Below are positions 38,801-47,073 of a DNA stretch of 64,000 bases, piece after piece. The translations under genes and the position numbers were made by a program. Each line of letters starts with the position of its first letter. Positions within the stretch are counted from its first letter, which is position 1. The notes beneath the pieces were generated by a model, which searched no databases, was not told the origin of the DNA, and was given only the letters and a program-made list of their open reading frames with translations. The DNA lies in the NCBI GenBank assembly GCA_977017575.1, contig CDRNVI010000015.1, forward strand, positions 186,001 to 250,000, in the 5' to 3' direction. This DNA is from Paramoeba atlantica (taxonomy: Eukaryota; Discosea).

Positions 38801-40382
38801 GTTTACAGCAGTGGTGCCTGCATGAGAATCTATTTAGACAGTCGTGCTTGCAGGGAGCGGTTGCATCTTGCACGTCGCTTGGTTCCGAGGCTTCTGTGAG
38901 TCGTGGGCTGGGAAGGGTAGGTAGGGACGTATCAGGAAGGGTAGGTATGGGTGCTGCAGTGCTTCCGCGCGGTGGGGAAAGCGGTGCGGGGAGCGCGTCA
39001 CCTGTGGGCTGAGTTTCAGTAGTGTTACGCTGCTGTTCGGATGAAGCGATACCCAGGTGTCGTTTGCAGCATTGGTGCCGGCACGTGTGCTTGTCCGTGC
39101 AGATGTGCTTACACTCTGTGGGCGAGGCCGCTTGAGGCGAGACCGGGCCGGCGGATGCGCGGTGTTGTGGTCCTTTCTCGATATTGTCCTCCCTGACGTT
39201 GCCGCATGGGTTGTGTACATGGGCTCCGATGGGGTGCGATTCCTGTTCTGGGGTAGCACTTCCAGCTAGCACTTGGAGGGCGGCATGTACAATATAGGTT
39301 CCGATAGTACTGCCGATTGAATGAAGTGTGCCGTAGGCCGTACTTACCGTCGGGAGGGGGTTTCCCACTGGAGGAGACGTGATAGGTGTAGGGTCTGAGG
39401 GGGGCTCCGGCTCGCTGAGGGGAGGAGGGACTTGGGTCGAACTTATTTCAATGTGGGAGTTGGTGGTTTCCGTGGTTAGCATTGTAGAACTAGCGTCGGG
39501 GCCGGCGAAGGTGGTCGTGAGGTGTCGTTTGCAGCACAAGTGCTTGCATGATCGTTTGTTCGTGCAGATATGCTTGCATTCTTCGACTCCGCCGATAGGT
39601 GCTTGCGGAAGCTGATTTTCATGATGCTGCGAGGATTCGGTTGGGTCCGGTGGATCCGCAGTTTGGAATTCTAGTCGCTCAGAGGTCAAGTGCCGTTTGC
39701 AGCATACATGCTTACAGGTACGTTTGTCGCCACAGAGGTGCTTACACTCGTTGTTTGTAGTGTTGTTGGGCACAGTTTGGGGCTCCGCGTCCGAGTTGAT
39801 AGTTGTAGTGTTGTTGGGCACAGTTTGGGGCTCCGCGTCCGAGTTGATAGTTTCGTATGATTCCAGGTGCCGCTTACAACATAAGTGGGAGCACGTGTCC
39901 TTGCTCTTGCAGCTGTGCTTGCATTCCGTGGCAATTCGTGGTGGTGCAGTTCCTTGGCGCTCTGCGTGCAATGGTTCAATGTCAAAGGGAAGGAGATGCT
40001 TTGGAGGGGATCCCTTAAAGTAGCTGGCGAGAGCGCGGCTGAGAGAGTCGACACGCGAATACGTGGAAGAGAACAGCTTGGTATGTAGATCTGCAATGCT
40101 TGAGTAGTAGTTCCATTCTTCATTCGTTCCTCGGTGTCGAATTCTATATCTAGATAGTTCGGCTGACTCGACCACGAGTCCGCGTGCAGGTTTACTTTTA
40201 TCAAGCGCGTGAGTGAGGGCGGTGCGACCGGTCTCAGGATTCGGATAAAACTGTCTGACAAGTGGGCTGACAGCGGCTGATTTAATGCTAGCGAACGTAG
40301 TCCATGTTGTACACGTGGTGCTTTTAACCCTCACATGTCGTTCCCCGCGTGATGCTTGTGCAGGAACGTCTGAGCTTGCCAT
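35829..40382 (-). CDS. LINE reverse transcriptase with restriction-like endonuclease and five N-terminal Cys/His motifs
   Basis: One intact frame of 1517 residues and the only convincing minus-strand gene. The N-terminal third has five copies of C-K-H-x-C-x5-C-x-H-x-C-C-K-R at about residues 152, 212, 267, 421 and 510. The reverse transcriptase follows (about 780-1120): WKSAIVKLLHKGG, VQYDLTNAFESVP with the first catalytic Asp, QRGVLQGDTLSP, and AFADDLTFL near 1012. A CX2CX8HX4C knuckle (CPICSERKQTLRHILTSC, near 1332) and RPDGWL ... FILELTCPWEEN (near 1405) are the CCHC plus restriction-like endonuclease of R2, CRE and NeSL-type elements, which usually insert at fixed sites. All catalytic residues are present. 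Element ends are not clear. N-terminal zinc motifs of this kind are not the usual C2H2/Myb set of R2. Confidence 0.9.
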   Translation of the reverse strand: MASSDVPAQASRGERHVRVKSTTCTTWTTFASIKSAAVSPLVRQFYPNPETGRTALTHALDKSKPARGLVVESAELSRYRIRHRGTNEEWNYYSSIADLHTKLFSSTYSRVDSLSRALASYFKGSPPKHLLPFDIEPLHAERQGTAPPRIATECKHSCKSKDTCSHLCCKRHLESYETINSDAEPQTVPNNTTTINSDAEPQTVPNNTTNNECKHLCGDKRTCKHVCCKRHLTSERLEFQTADPPDPTESSQHHENQLPQAPIGGVEECKHICTNKRSCKHLCCKRHLTTTFAGPDASSTMLTTETTNSHIEISSTQVPPPLSEPEPPSDPTPITSPPVGNPLPTVSTAYGTLHSIGSTIGTYIVHAALQVLAGSATPEQESHPIGAHVHNPCGNVREDNIEKGPQHRASAGPVSPQAASPTECKHICTDKHTCRHQCCKRHLGIASSEQQRNTTETQPTGDALPAPLSPPRGSTAAPIPTLPDTSLPTLPSPRLTEASEPSDVQDATAPCKHDCLNRFSCRHHCCKRNLPHPTSRASLLAAAAGIAGCRMNLKLNYNVWEVADTHAEELFLRFRIQDVQSKSEAEENVTLLTACIVVSCALAATREHGDHGITLRQRGPPQCLRRRPIAAEKARRLLETEAYLLRKKARHATSSDRTRLLREAKSAQSAAINFSKEAERVRTRRAQQEANHRFARNAWAAATEVLERPTGESTVHKYPTCADTDVLEHYKRELKASQSKAMLPDRSHLPGNSMAEQHYWSDITPGDVTRAAMKKKSCSAPGEDAIQNTALKKLKSLHPHIAHCFNNLLRWRVCPTQWKSAIVKLLHKGGDDSNPKNWRPIALTSCLGKLFHSIIASSITEHVTKEYILDTSVQKGFLPKLAGCIEHTAAISQCVRHAKQNRKPLCMVQYDLTNAFESVPHEIILAALKWARIDSVIVEYVEQMYQGSSLRLKLAGGLSEPIPAQRGVLQGDTLSPILFNMVMEVVYRYIRKARPTLGFSTGRDLHFCKAFADDLTFLTDNAHHAQEVTELLETVLACLHMKPNTQKCRVYSLGFNGKRSFTTLRPTIKLCGEAIPHVADKGTTFLGMTIATGKDTPRMVFSLLRDRIRSMMKRIDDSDHIGHAQIWMYQNAVLGRLRYLLTIHDCLTYNLIRRLQKICSKYLRKWINLASYAHPDQLYIRNGGWGLTSLVGLWKECTVSCLTTLAASTGSSVHRTLEDRMQWEASLQHSQRNRAANLVVNRLNDRNDALSWVRRHTDEEMIAAYQRRAPIAGRWFNSTDNEELAADYAKALHNLNGKEISRFTSMVLTGYAPPSQTNTRSWGKSDGYVTCPICSERKQTLRHILTSCTTSLEQGRYKYRHDAVLKVLSDTLKTSDHIQSMYFDLPGVQSSGCPPSWLTNYTVLRPDGWLALKDGSEFILELTCPWEENFDLAQERKRAKYEELLRYRQTTNPRTTLLTFEVGARGKLNNSVMDLSWIFGQKQTRQVREMRQRMTETALRTSFMLYVMRHSPTWSPQ
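39760..39855. repeat. 48-base tandem duplication inside the LINE frame
   Basis: Two perfect adjacent copies (39760-39807 and 39808-39855) encode INSDAEPQTVPNNTTT twice between the first and second Cys/His motifs. In frame, so harmless; the perfect identity suggests it is recent. Confidence 0.85.
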
Positions 40383-40502
40383 ATTAGGGGCTACAGACGC
40401 ATAACATTCTGTACAACGTAGTACAAAAAAAAAACAACAAGGTACAGAAACTGTATCTTTACTGTATCTTTAACTGTATCTTTACTGTATGTACTAAATC
40501 CA

Positions 40503-40554
<52 letters not shown>

Positions 40555-40752
40555 CTGCACACCAGACCATATTCAATGGTTGTATATGTACATCATGCAC
40601 ATGTACTGGGGATCTACATGTACTGTATTTCCACTGTATCATTTGTGGAGTTACTATGTAGTCAATCATGTTTATGTTCAGGAGATTGTCGTCATTCAGG
40701 ATAGAAGATTGTGCTGTTCGAAGAAAATAGGTGTCGGTTCAAGCTTTCCTCC
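40383..40752. other. LINE upstream region, microsatellites and leader of the next gene
   Basis: Between the LINE start and the PRORP gene. It holds repeated ctgtatctttactgtat units (about 40448-40495) and an AC microsatellite (40505-40551). The LINE 5' end probably lies in or near these repeats. Confidence 0.5.
40505..40551. repeat. (AC)n microsatellite
   Basis: About 23 perfect AC units directly upstream (5' side) of the minus-strand LINE; possibly its insertion target or a product of insertion. Confidence 0.95.
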
Positions 40753-42624
40753 ATGCTTTGGAGTGGTTCGAATCTTTTAATCAATAAAGGAATCATACAC
40801 CAAATATTTACTTTTCAGCGGTCCTGCAAGTCTTCCGGTGCAAAAGGCGATCCTCTCGGGGTCAAATTACGAGACCTCTTAAGGAAATACGCAAAGATGT
40901 CGCCTTTCAATCGGAATGTCTTGGTGCCACAGCATGCATCATTGGAACACGCTACCAATGTGCATTCGAATATTCGTGAGCCGTCGTCCAGTGCAATTTA
41001 TTCAATACCATCCGATGATACGATAGAAATAATACGCGAACTTTCGGAAAGCATACTCCGGCGTGAATCAAGCCAAGAAAACGCACATGAACATCGGGGA
41101 AAAAGCAACGGTGATTCTGTGTCATTTTCGATACTAGGGCAATTTTTGCATCTGTGCGAGCTGTTTGGGGGTTTCGATAGAAAGTATCATCCGGATCACA
41201 CTACTGTCTCATATAATTTGGCATTTTCACAAAAACTACAAGAAATGACTGCAAGGGAAAATCATTTCTTGACAGCAGACACGGTATCAAATTCTGACTG
41301 CACGTTTTATATCGCTTATACCGCTGCAAGGCTGGTACGTTGTGTGTTGTCCTCGAGATCTACAGTTCAGCTTGATCTGAAGTGTAGAAGCAAATTTATT
41401 TCAGCTTTGTGCCGCGTGGGGGACTTAACTGTAGCTGGTGAACTGATAATTCAAGCTGCTAAGAACCGAACTCTAAAAAAGCGTGATCTGGAACCTATAA
41501 TATTGCACACACAAAATAAATTTGTCACTGATTACGTGAGAAGATTAGCGAAAGAGCACGATATCACGCTTGAGGATTGGGTCTACGGAATTCTACTTCA
41601 GCCTTCAACGCAAGACGGTGATGCTGCTGAAATTCATGAGCTATTAACCGAAATGCAGGACGATCACCCAATTATGGATCCACGAAATTTCGAGAAATTA
41701 AAGCATGTTTCCCATTACATGTCCCCTACACTGTGTCGCAATGAATCCCAAATCAGTAAGAGTTCTAATGTAGCACCGAACAGTGCAGAAAAAGCGTTCG
41801 TATCAAGGCGTACGTTGCATGGCTTCTGCAATGTTTGCCTTCGCCCGCTAAAGCTGTTTCCTTTCTCCGACAATCTTCGTGCCGAGCTGTTGCGTGATAT
41901 CCAACAAATACCTCTGATACGTCCGAAATCCCGCGATGTTGTTGATCGCTTTTTTTCTAAGCTAAGAAGTACTCCCATGGATATTATTGTAGATGGCGCT
42001 AACGTCGGATATAGTGGTTTGTGTAGAGGGCCTGACAGCGATGATATCTGTTCTGTTCCTGAAAGATTGCGTCCCCCCGCACTTGTGTCACATCGGGAGC
42101 CTCCCACCAATTTTCATATTTGGTTTGAACATATTGAGGCTATACTTCAATGTGCAGCTCAACACAACCTGCGCCCCGTGGTGATGTTGCATCAGAGGCA
42201 TGTTCAGCGAAATCTTCTTTGGGATAAATATCATAGCTTAGTTGCCCGGTGGGAAAAACATGGACTTCTCATTCCTACCCCTAATGGTATTGAAGATGAT
42301 ATATGCTGGCTATATGCAGCTGTGTTTCATAGTACTACCCTTCGACGCGTATACGTAGTCACCAATGATTTAATGCGAGATCATCACTTTTCTCTGCTTT
42401 CTCGGCGTTCATTTATGCGCTGGCGCGACACATGTCGAGTACGCTACAAGTTGTTTCCACCCGGAACCGTAGCGCGGCTAGAATTTCCGCTGCCCTACTC
42501 AAATACAATGCAATTCGATGAAACCAGTCGTAATTGGCATATTCCAGTAGCACCCGAAAAACCAAGTGATGAAGAGTTCAATGCGAAATGGTATTGCGTA
42601 CAAATTGCCTCTGTGCGCAAATGA
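40753..42624 (+). CDS. PRORP: PRORP, protein-only RNase P
   Basis: Removes 5' leaders from precursor tRNAs without an RNA subunit. The C-terminal metallonuclease (NYN) domain has DIIVDGANVGYSG with Asp 414, the GIEDDICWLYAA pair Asp 515/516, and VVTNDLMRDHHF with Asp 539. The structural zinc site is complete: Cys 359 and Cys 362 (CNVCLRP), His 596 (WHIP) and Cys 615 (WYC). The helical region before it (about 130-330) fits the PPR-like domain (KFISALCRVGDLTVAGELIIQAA). The N-terminus from ATG 40753 could be an organelle presequence; a CAG after a pyrimidine tract (about 40818) and a later ATG at 40897 leave a spliced or shorter start possible. A long perfect palindrome follows the stop. Confidence 0.9.
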   Translation: MLWSGSNLLINKGIIHQIFTFQRSCKSSGAKGDPLGVKLRDLLRKYAKMSPFNRNVLVPQHASLEHATNVHSNIREPSSSAIYSIPSDDTIEIIRELSESILRRESSQENAHEHRGKSNGDSVSFSILGQFLHLCELFGGFDRKYHPDHTTVSYNLAFSQKLQEMTARENHFLTADTVSNSDCTFYIAYTAARLVRCVLSSRSTVQLDLKCRSKFISALCRVGDLTVAGELIIQAAKNRTLKKRDLEPIILHTQNKFVTDYVRRLAKEHDITLEDWVYGILLQPSTQDGDAAEIHELLTEMQDDHPIMDPRNFEKLKHVSHYMSPTLCRNESQISKSSNVAPNSAEKAFVSRRTLHGFCNVCLRPLKLFPFSDNLRAELLRDIQQIPLIRPKSRDVVDRFFSKLRSTPMDIIVDGANVGYSGLCRGPDSDDICSVPERLRPPALVSHREPPTNFHIWFEHIEAILQCAAQHNLRPVVMLHQRHVQRNLLWDKYHSLVARWEKHGLLIPTPNGIEDDICWLYAAVFHSTTLRRVYVVTNDLMRDHHFSLLSRRSFMRWRDTCRVRYKLFPPGTVARLEFPLPYSNTMQFDETSRNWHIPVAPEKPSDEEFNAKWYCVQIASVRK

Positions 42625-42993
42625 TCAAAAAAATGTATTATTTCACGTATTACGACATGTATAGGGGGCATCTGCTATATCTCAGATATAGCAGATGCCC
42701 CCTATAAAATCCAAGATAGTAGTACAATCCCCAGATAACCTGGGGGTCTAAAATCATTTAGTTTTGTCTAAAGTCGTTTAGTTTTGTACGTATATTTCAC
42801 ACGTATGAACGATTCTGTAGTATGACTTCAGACTCTATCTTTCTATTCCGACCTCGAAAAAGATTATTGTATGTCCGAAGTAAACACACCACGTAGCATA
42901 GCAATATTATTCTCGAATATGATCTTGATGGCGCATAGTTAAGATATGAGTACACCTCGGAGATACTAGAGCTTTTATCCCGGCTATTGGATT
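42625..42993. other. Intergenic region after PRORP
   Basis: Besides the palindrome it contains a direct repeat near 42748-42787, tctaaa(a/g)tc(a/g)tttagttttgt twice, each half with a small ctaaa...tttag inverted pair. No gene seen. Confidence 0.5.
42660..42706. repeat. Perfect 47-base palindrome, 23-base arms with one-base centre
   Basis: TATAGGGGGCATCTGCTATA plus TCT, one C, then the exact reverse complement, 36 bases after the PRORP stop. As RNA it would be a near-perfect long hairpin. It could be a 3' end or stability element, or a foldback mini-element. Confidence 0.9.
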
Positions 42994-45867
42994 ATGACAG
43001 TTAGTACACTCCTGATTTTCTTCGTTTTTTCTTCCTTTGGAAACAGTGCGCATAGAAAACCCTCACTGCCGCAATATCGCGCATTCTTCCTTCTAAGACG
43101 ATTTTATGCTGGTGATGCTAATAAAACAGCGTGCGTTACTATTTTCGAACAATCCTTAGACAAAACGGCAGATGTGGCGTATCCGCATTGCACTAGCACG
43201 CTTCCTTATGACACACAAACCCTGGCAAAAGATGTAGATGCGAATGAAAAAGATGCTCACAAATCTTTCAAGCAGGACCTTTTGTATTCGGGAAACGACG
43301 GTCGATTTCTGCGCGTGAAATCAGTTTCACAGCATACGGATGACTACATTCTTTCCATGAACTATTCAATATCAATCTCCAGCATCGTATGTTCCCCTGA
43401 CCACCGACATGCTATCATATACTTTAAAGAAAGTGAGGCGGCTTTTGATTTCTACGATCGAGCACGAGTCTCAGAAATAGTCACCTCACAAGATTCTTTC
43501 TTGGACGCATCGGGTACACCCTTAACAATCCGTCTGAAGGAAGTCAGAATGATTGATCCCATGACCATCAGTCTTTATGGTAGTACTACACAGGGCTTGG
43601 AGCTTTTTGAAGCGCTTCAACTAGAGTTGTCCACAAATGCTCTGACTGCTACAACAGAGGACGAAAATGTATACGATCCGCTCTTCTTTAAGTCAAAAAC
43701 GACGTGTCAGATGAGGCAACATACTATGCAGAATAAAACGGAGAAGTCAAAAGCATCAATGAAGATTCCTGAACTTTATGATGTCGAGGGTGAGAATAAA
43801 GTTCTTTCTGAAATGAAATCTGAAGATGAGCACAACGAACGTACACCATACAACAGTGTACTACAATGCATACAAGGCGTTTATGATGTTATTTTACAAT
43901 TTTTGCGGAGCTTTCGAAATTTGGTTTCGTCTATCCTGCAGCGAGAAGAAAATCACAATCCCTTAAGTAATAACACCATTCCCGTCGAATCACATTCACG
44001 TCCACTGTCACCCATGATTTCACATTCTCGGAAATCTATTAGCAGTAGCAGAGATTTTTCCGACTTACCAAGCGGTCAGTATTTAGATAGTGACTCTAAT
44101 ACACATCATTCAGATTACCACACGTTGTATAATCGTATACGAAGAAACCACTGGAGCATTCTTCACTCTCCTGAAGGGCTTTCATACGGTTCCCAGTCTT
44201 ATTCGGAGGAAGACAGTGAGGCCGATCAAAAAGATGGAAATTTCTTTATGCCGCGCTTCAATCAAACATACCGGTGGCTATTCGGAAAAAGGCGCTTTTC
44301 AAGCGAGTGGAATATTCCTTTTTTTCCCACCAGTTTGTTGCAGCAGTTGCAGAACGAATTAGGGACTTCTTCTGATGACCTTTCATCAACGGAGCGCTTT
44401 GTAGACGGGTACTTTCGAAAGCCAGTACGTACCGTTCTGGAAGATATTTACGTCAATGCCAGTCTTCGCTTATCTCCCACGCTTACTTTTTCTGTTGATT
44501 ACGAAAATAAGTTAAATGCCTTACGACTCACGGTCGAAAACGATTATGAATATCGGAATGTTGGTCATTTAAAATTTCGGATGGACCGCGCATTACTCGG
44601 GCATTTTAAGTTTTCCCTTCCGCTGCTTCACTCGCACTTAGGGGGAATAACTTTCCTTGTGGGGTACGTTCCCCTTTCTATTTGTTTTGACACGAATCCT
44701 TCACTTATGTTTTCTTTCTACGTTGGTTCTGATACTGATGTTGACTTTCGAACGGTAACAACCGGAAAATATACTTGGGGATTCAACTGGAAACGAAAGG
44801 TCGATCAGTCTTCCCAATTCGTGGATATTGAGAGGTTTGCTTCTCATTCTAACCCACGTCACGTTCCATTCGGCTTTTCTCGCATTTTTCATTCCTGTCT
44901 TGTGAAACGTAGCAAATCGGAAGAGGAAGCCTCCGACGATTTCGATTCTTATTTCGACACTTTTGAGCGTGCCGGATCACATGCCTTTCAAGTGAGTAAA
45001 CTAGAGGAGTGTTCGCAGCTGTGTATTGCTAGGAATCGGAAGCAAAATCGTATTCTTCCTATGAGTTTTTCTAATAGTTCACTTGGTGGGCCGATCGCTG
45101 ATAGTCCGCGACGTGATTCCTATGAGTGGGATGAGTTGTCGAATTCGTATTTTGGGGAAACCGACTCTCAATGCACATTTTTCCGTACTTTTCGCAAAGG
45201 AAAACATCTTTTTTGTGAATTGGGGAAGTCGTGCAGTCCAAGTCTTCTTGTCCACGAAGGCTACGATGAATTTTACAGATTCGACGCTGGAGACTACAAA
45301 GTGCGCCCCGCTGTTTCTTCAGATAGTAGATTGAATATTAGGTGGTTCTTTGAAGTCCCCTTCACAGCTATGTTTGCCGTTGGTCCTTGCCAACTCTCAT
45401 CTCGGCTGGGAGGCCCGTATGTTGCATTGGAACTGGGAACTGACACTCACACCACTCGCAAGATGAGTAAAGACAGGCAGAGACCCCTAGAACGGACGGA
45501 GCTACAAATTCACGTGAATTTTTATCTTTCTTTGTCTATGGGATTGCGTTTCCTATTTTTGAATGCCCATATACTTTTTTTAGACTTCTCAGCTCTTCGC
45601 TTCAACTTAGCGACTACCAGAATCTTTTTGCATTATTCTCCATTGTATCTTCTAACCGTTACTTGGGACGGGGGAAACCGAAGCACTTGTCGCGAGTGGT
45701 TTCCGCAAATGAATGAGCAATTTTTCCCTGCAGCAACCGAATTGGAAGGTTTTGCTCTCATTACACCAGTTGACCCAGAAATTTCCCTGAGCGGGTTTTC
45801 CTGGTTACCTGAATTACCTGAAATTCCTGAATTACCGAGCCCTGGCAATGTATTTCCTATCAACTAG
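42994..45867 (+). CDS. Unrecognised 957-residue secretory protein
   Basis: Starts with a signal peptide (TVSTLLIFFVFSSFGNSAH). Residues 80-220 look like a beta-rich domain; 230-420 are Ser/Asp/Glu-rich and probably disordered; 430-900 are strand-rich, with aromatic and Cys residues (for example ECSQLCIARN) and repeated alternation of charged and hydrophobic residues. It ends in a proline repeat (LPELPEIPELPSPG). No second membrane segment is certain, though LSLSMGLRFLFLNAHILFLDF is hydrophobic. Could be an organelle-lumen, plastid-targeted or cell-surface protein. Not recognised. ATG 42994 gives the signal peptide. Confidence 0.65.
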   Translation: MTVSTLLIFFVFSSFGNSAHRKPSLPQYRAFFLLRRFYAGDANKTACVTIFEQSLDKTADVAYPHCTSTLPYDTQTLAKDVDANEKDAHKSFKQDLLYSGNDGRFLRVKSVSQHTDDYILSMNYSISISSIVCSPDHRHAIIYFKESEAAFDFYDRARVSEIVTSQDSFLDASGTPLTIRLKEVRMIDPMTISLYGSTTQGLELFEALQLELSTNALTATTEDENVYDPLFFKSKTTCQMRQHTMQNKTEKSKASMKIPELYDVEGENKVLSEMKSEDEHNERTPYNSVLQCIQGVYDVILQFLRSFRNLVSSILQREENHNPLSNNTIPVESHSRPLSPMISHSRKSISSSRDFSDLPSGQYLDSDSNTHHSDYHTLYNRIRRNHWSILHSPEGLSYGSQSYSEEDSEADQKDGNFFMPRFNQTYRWLFGKRRFSSEWNIPFFPTSLLQQLQNELGTSSDDLSSTERFVDGYFRKPVRTVLEDIYVNASLRLSPTLTFSVDYENKLNALRLTVENDYEYRNVGHLKFRMDRALLGHFKFSLPLLHSHLGGITFLVGYVPLSICFDTNPSLMFSFYVGSDTDVDFRTVTTGKYTWGFNWKRKVDQSSQFVDIERFASHSNPRHVPFGFSRIFHSCLVKRSKSEEEASDDFDSYFDTFERAGSHAFQVSKLEECSQLCIARNRKQNRILPMSFSNSSLGGPIADSPRRDSYEWDELSNSYFGETDSQCTFFRTFRKGKHLFCELGKSCSPSLLVHEGYDEFYRFDAGDYKVRPAVSSDSRLNIRWFFEVPFTAMFAVGPCQLSSRLGGPYVALELGTDTHTTRKMSKDRQRPLERTELQIHVNFYLSLSMGLRFLFLNAHILFLDFSALRFNLATTRIFLHYSPLYLLTVTWDGGNRSTCREWFPQMNEQFFPAATELEGFALITPVDPEISLSGFSWLPELPEIPELPSPGNVFPIN

Positions 45868-46310
45868 AGTAGTAATTTGGTCTAGATTAGAAAATCAATG
45901 CAAAAATACAGAGAGACCTCCACATTGATTTATTGTGGCTAAGATATGCGCACAACCCCTTTACCCCATCAATTTGGTAATACTCAGATACTTCGTTGCT
46001 CATTCCGGGAACTAGTGTCCTGTAGTAGCAACACTTGATCTTGAACCACTGTATAGATTTCCTGTGTTGATCAAGTGTATCTTCTTTCTAAAACAAATCT
46101 TCTTTCTATACCGAAAGATCCCACTTTTTGTTTATATGGCTGCTAATCAGTAGTACTAAATATAGTACAGCTAAATATACAATACATAGTACTACTGTAG
46201 TACTATCTTTAATACTGCAGTCTACAGTATATGTATTTAACATGTCTACCTTTTTCCACTTTAAATTTCTTCGGTTTACACACTTTGGTTTGCACTTTCG
46301 TCCACATTTG
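45868..46310. other. Intergenic region and upstream extension of the RPB7 frame
   Basis: The RPB7 frame is open from 46128, but the extra N-terminal 61 residues are hydrophobic and unlike the family, so they are counted as leader. Repeats of tagtact/agtacta lie near 46150-46205. No other gene seen. Confidence 0.45.
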
Positions 46311-46802
46311 ATGTACTTCAAATTAGTGTTAACACAAACTGTTGCTGTTCCTCCGGTACACTTCGGTCCTACGTTATACGAAAGTATTCGAAGATTACTG
46401 TGCACCGCAGTTGAGGGTCACGTTGAGCTAGAGCATGAGTCTTTCGTCATAGCTGTCCTCGATATTAAATCAATGACTCCGGGAAAGCTCATGGATTTTG
46501 GTGATGCACTTTTTTCTGTACACTACGAGGCATTAGTTCAGAGGCACTTTCCTGGTGAGGTTGTTGAAGGTTGGGTTTCTCGAATCATCCCTCCTTCCTC
46601 TGTAAGTTTTCGAGTGGGCGCGCTCACTGCACACACTTATATTGCTGCTACGAATCAGTCGTATCGTTACGATGGAGATATAAACGGCTTTGTTAATGCT
46701 TTGGGCACAACTGCACTAAAGGAAGGATCTGTATGTCCTATACGTATCACAGGCTCACTGATTCCAGGAAATACAATCAAACTCAGTGCAGACGTTTGTT
46801 GA
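46311..46802 (+). CDS. RNA polymerase II subunit RPB7-like (stalk subunit)
   Basis: The stalk subunit pairs with RPB4 and touches nascent RNA. From ATG 46311 the protein (163 residues, usual 170) opens MYFKLVLTQTVAVPPVHFGP, matching the RPB7 beginning (MFFxxxL ... PxxFGP). It continues with VEGHVELEHESFVIAVLDI (tip domain) and VHYEALVQRHFPGEVVEGWV, the joint to the OB domain. The OB part is shorter and more divergent (YDGDINGFVN ... CPIRITGSLI). RPC25 of polymerase III is the main alternative; FGP and EG(H) favour RPB7. Confidence 0.72.
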   Translation: MYFKLVLTQTVAVPPVHFGPTLYESIRRLLCTAVEGHVELEHESFVIAVLDIKSMTPGKLMDFGDALFSVHYEALVQRHFPGEVVEGWVSRIIPPSSVSFRVGALTAHTYIAATNQSYRYDGDINGFVNALGTTALKEGSVCPIRITGSLIPGNTIKLSADVC

Positions 46803-47073
46803 TGTATCCCACTTCGTAACCACTAGTCTTGAAATAATATAAGAATAAAATGGGGCTAATATGGGTTAATAACGGGGAAATATGGCACGATCTGTATTAC
46901 GAATATCATTCTGATATTCCTCGCGTATTTATGCATAAAACATAAACAATTTTAAAACATAAACATTTTCTTGCGCGGCTTGGTAATTTATTTCTATTGT
47001 TCTTATATCAGAGATTGCGTTTCAAAATCATGTTGTATCCTTATGCTTCTATATTTTTAAAAACAGCGTGACT

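Noticed and set aside
40391-40669. Minus-strand frame with a poly(Cys-Val) run
   Set aside because: It is only the AC microsatellite read as protein.
40761-40780. GGTTCGAATC resembling a tRNA B box
   Set aside because: No A box or acceptor stem pairs around it. No tRNA or rRNA gene was found anywhere in the window.
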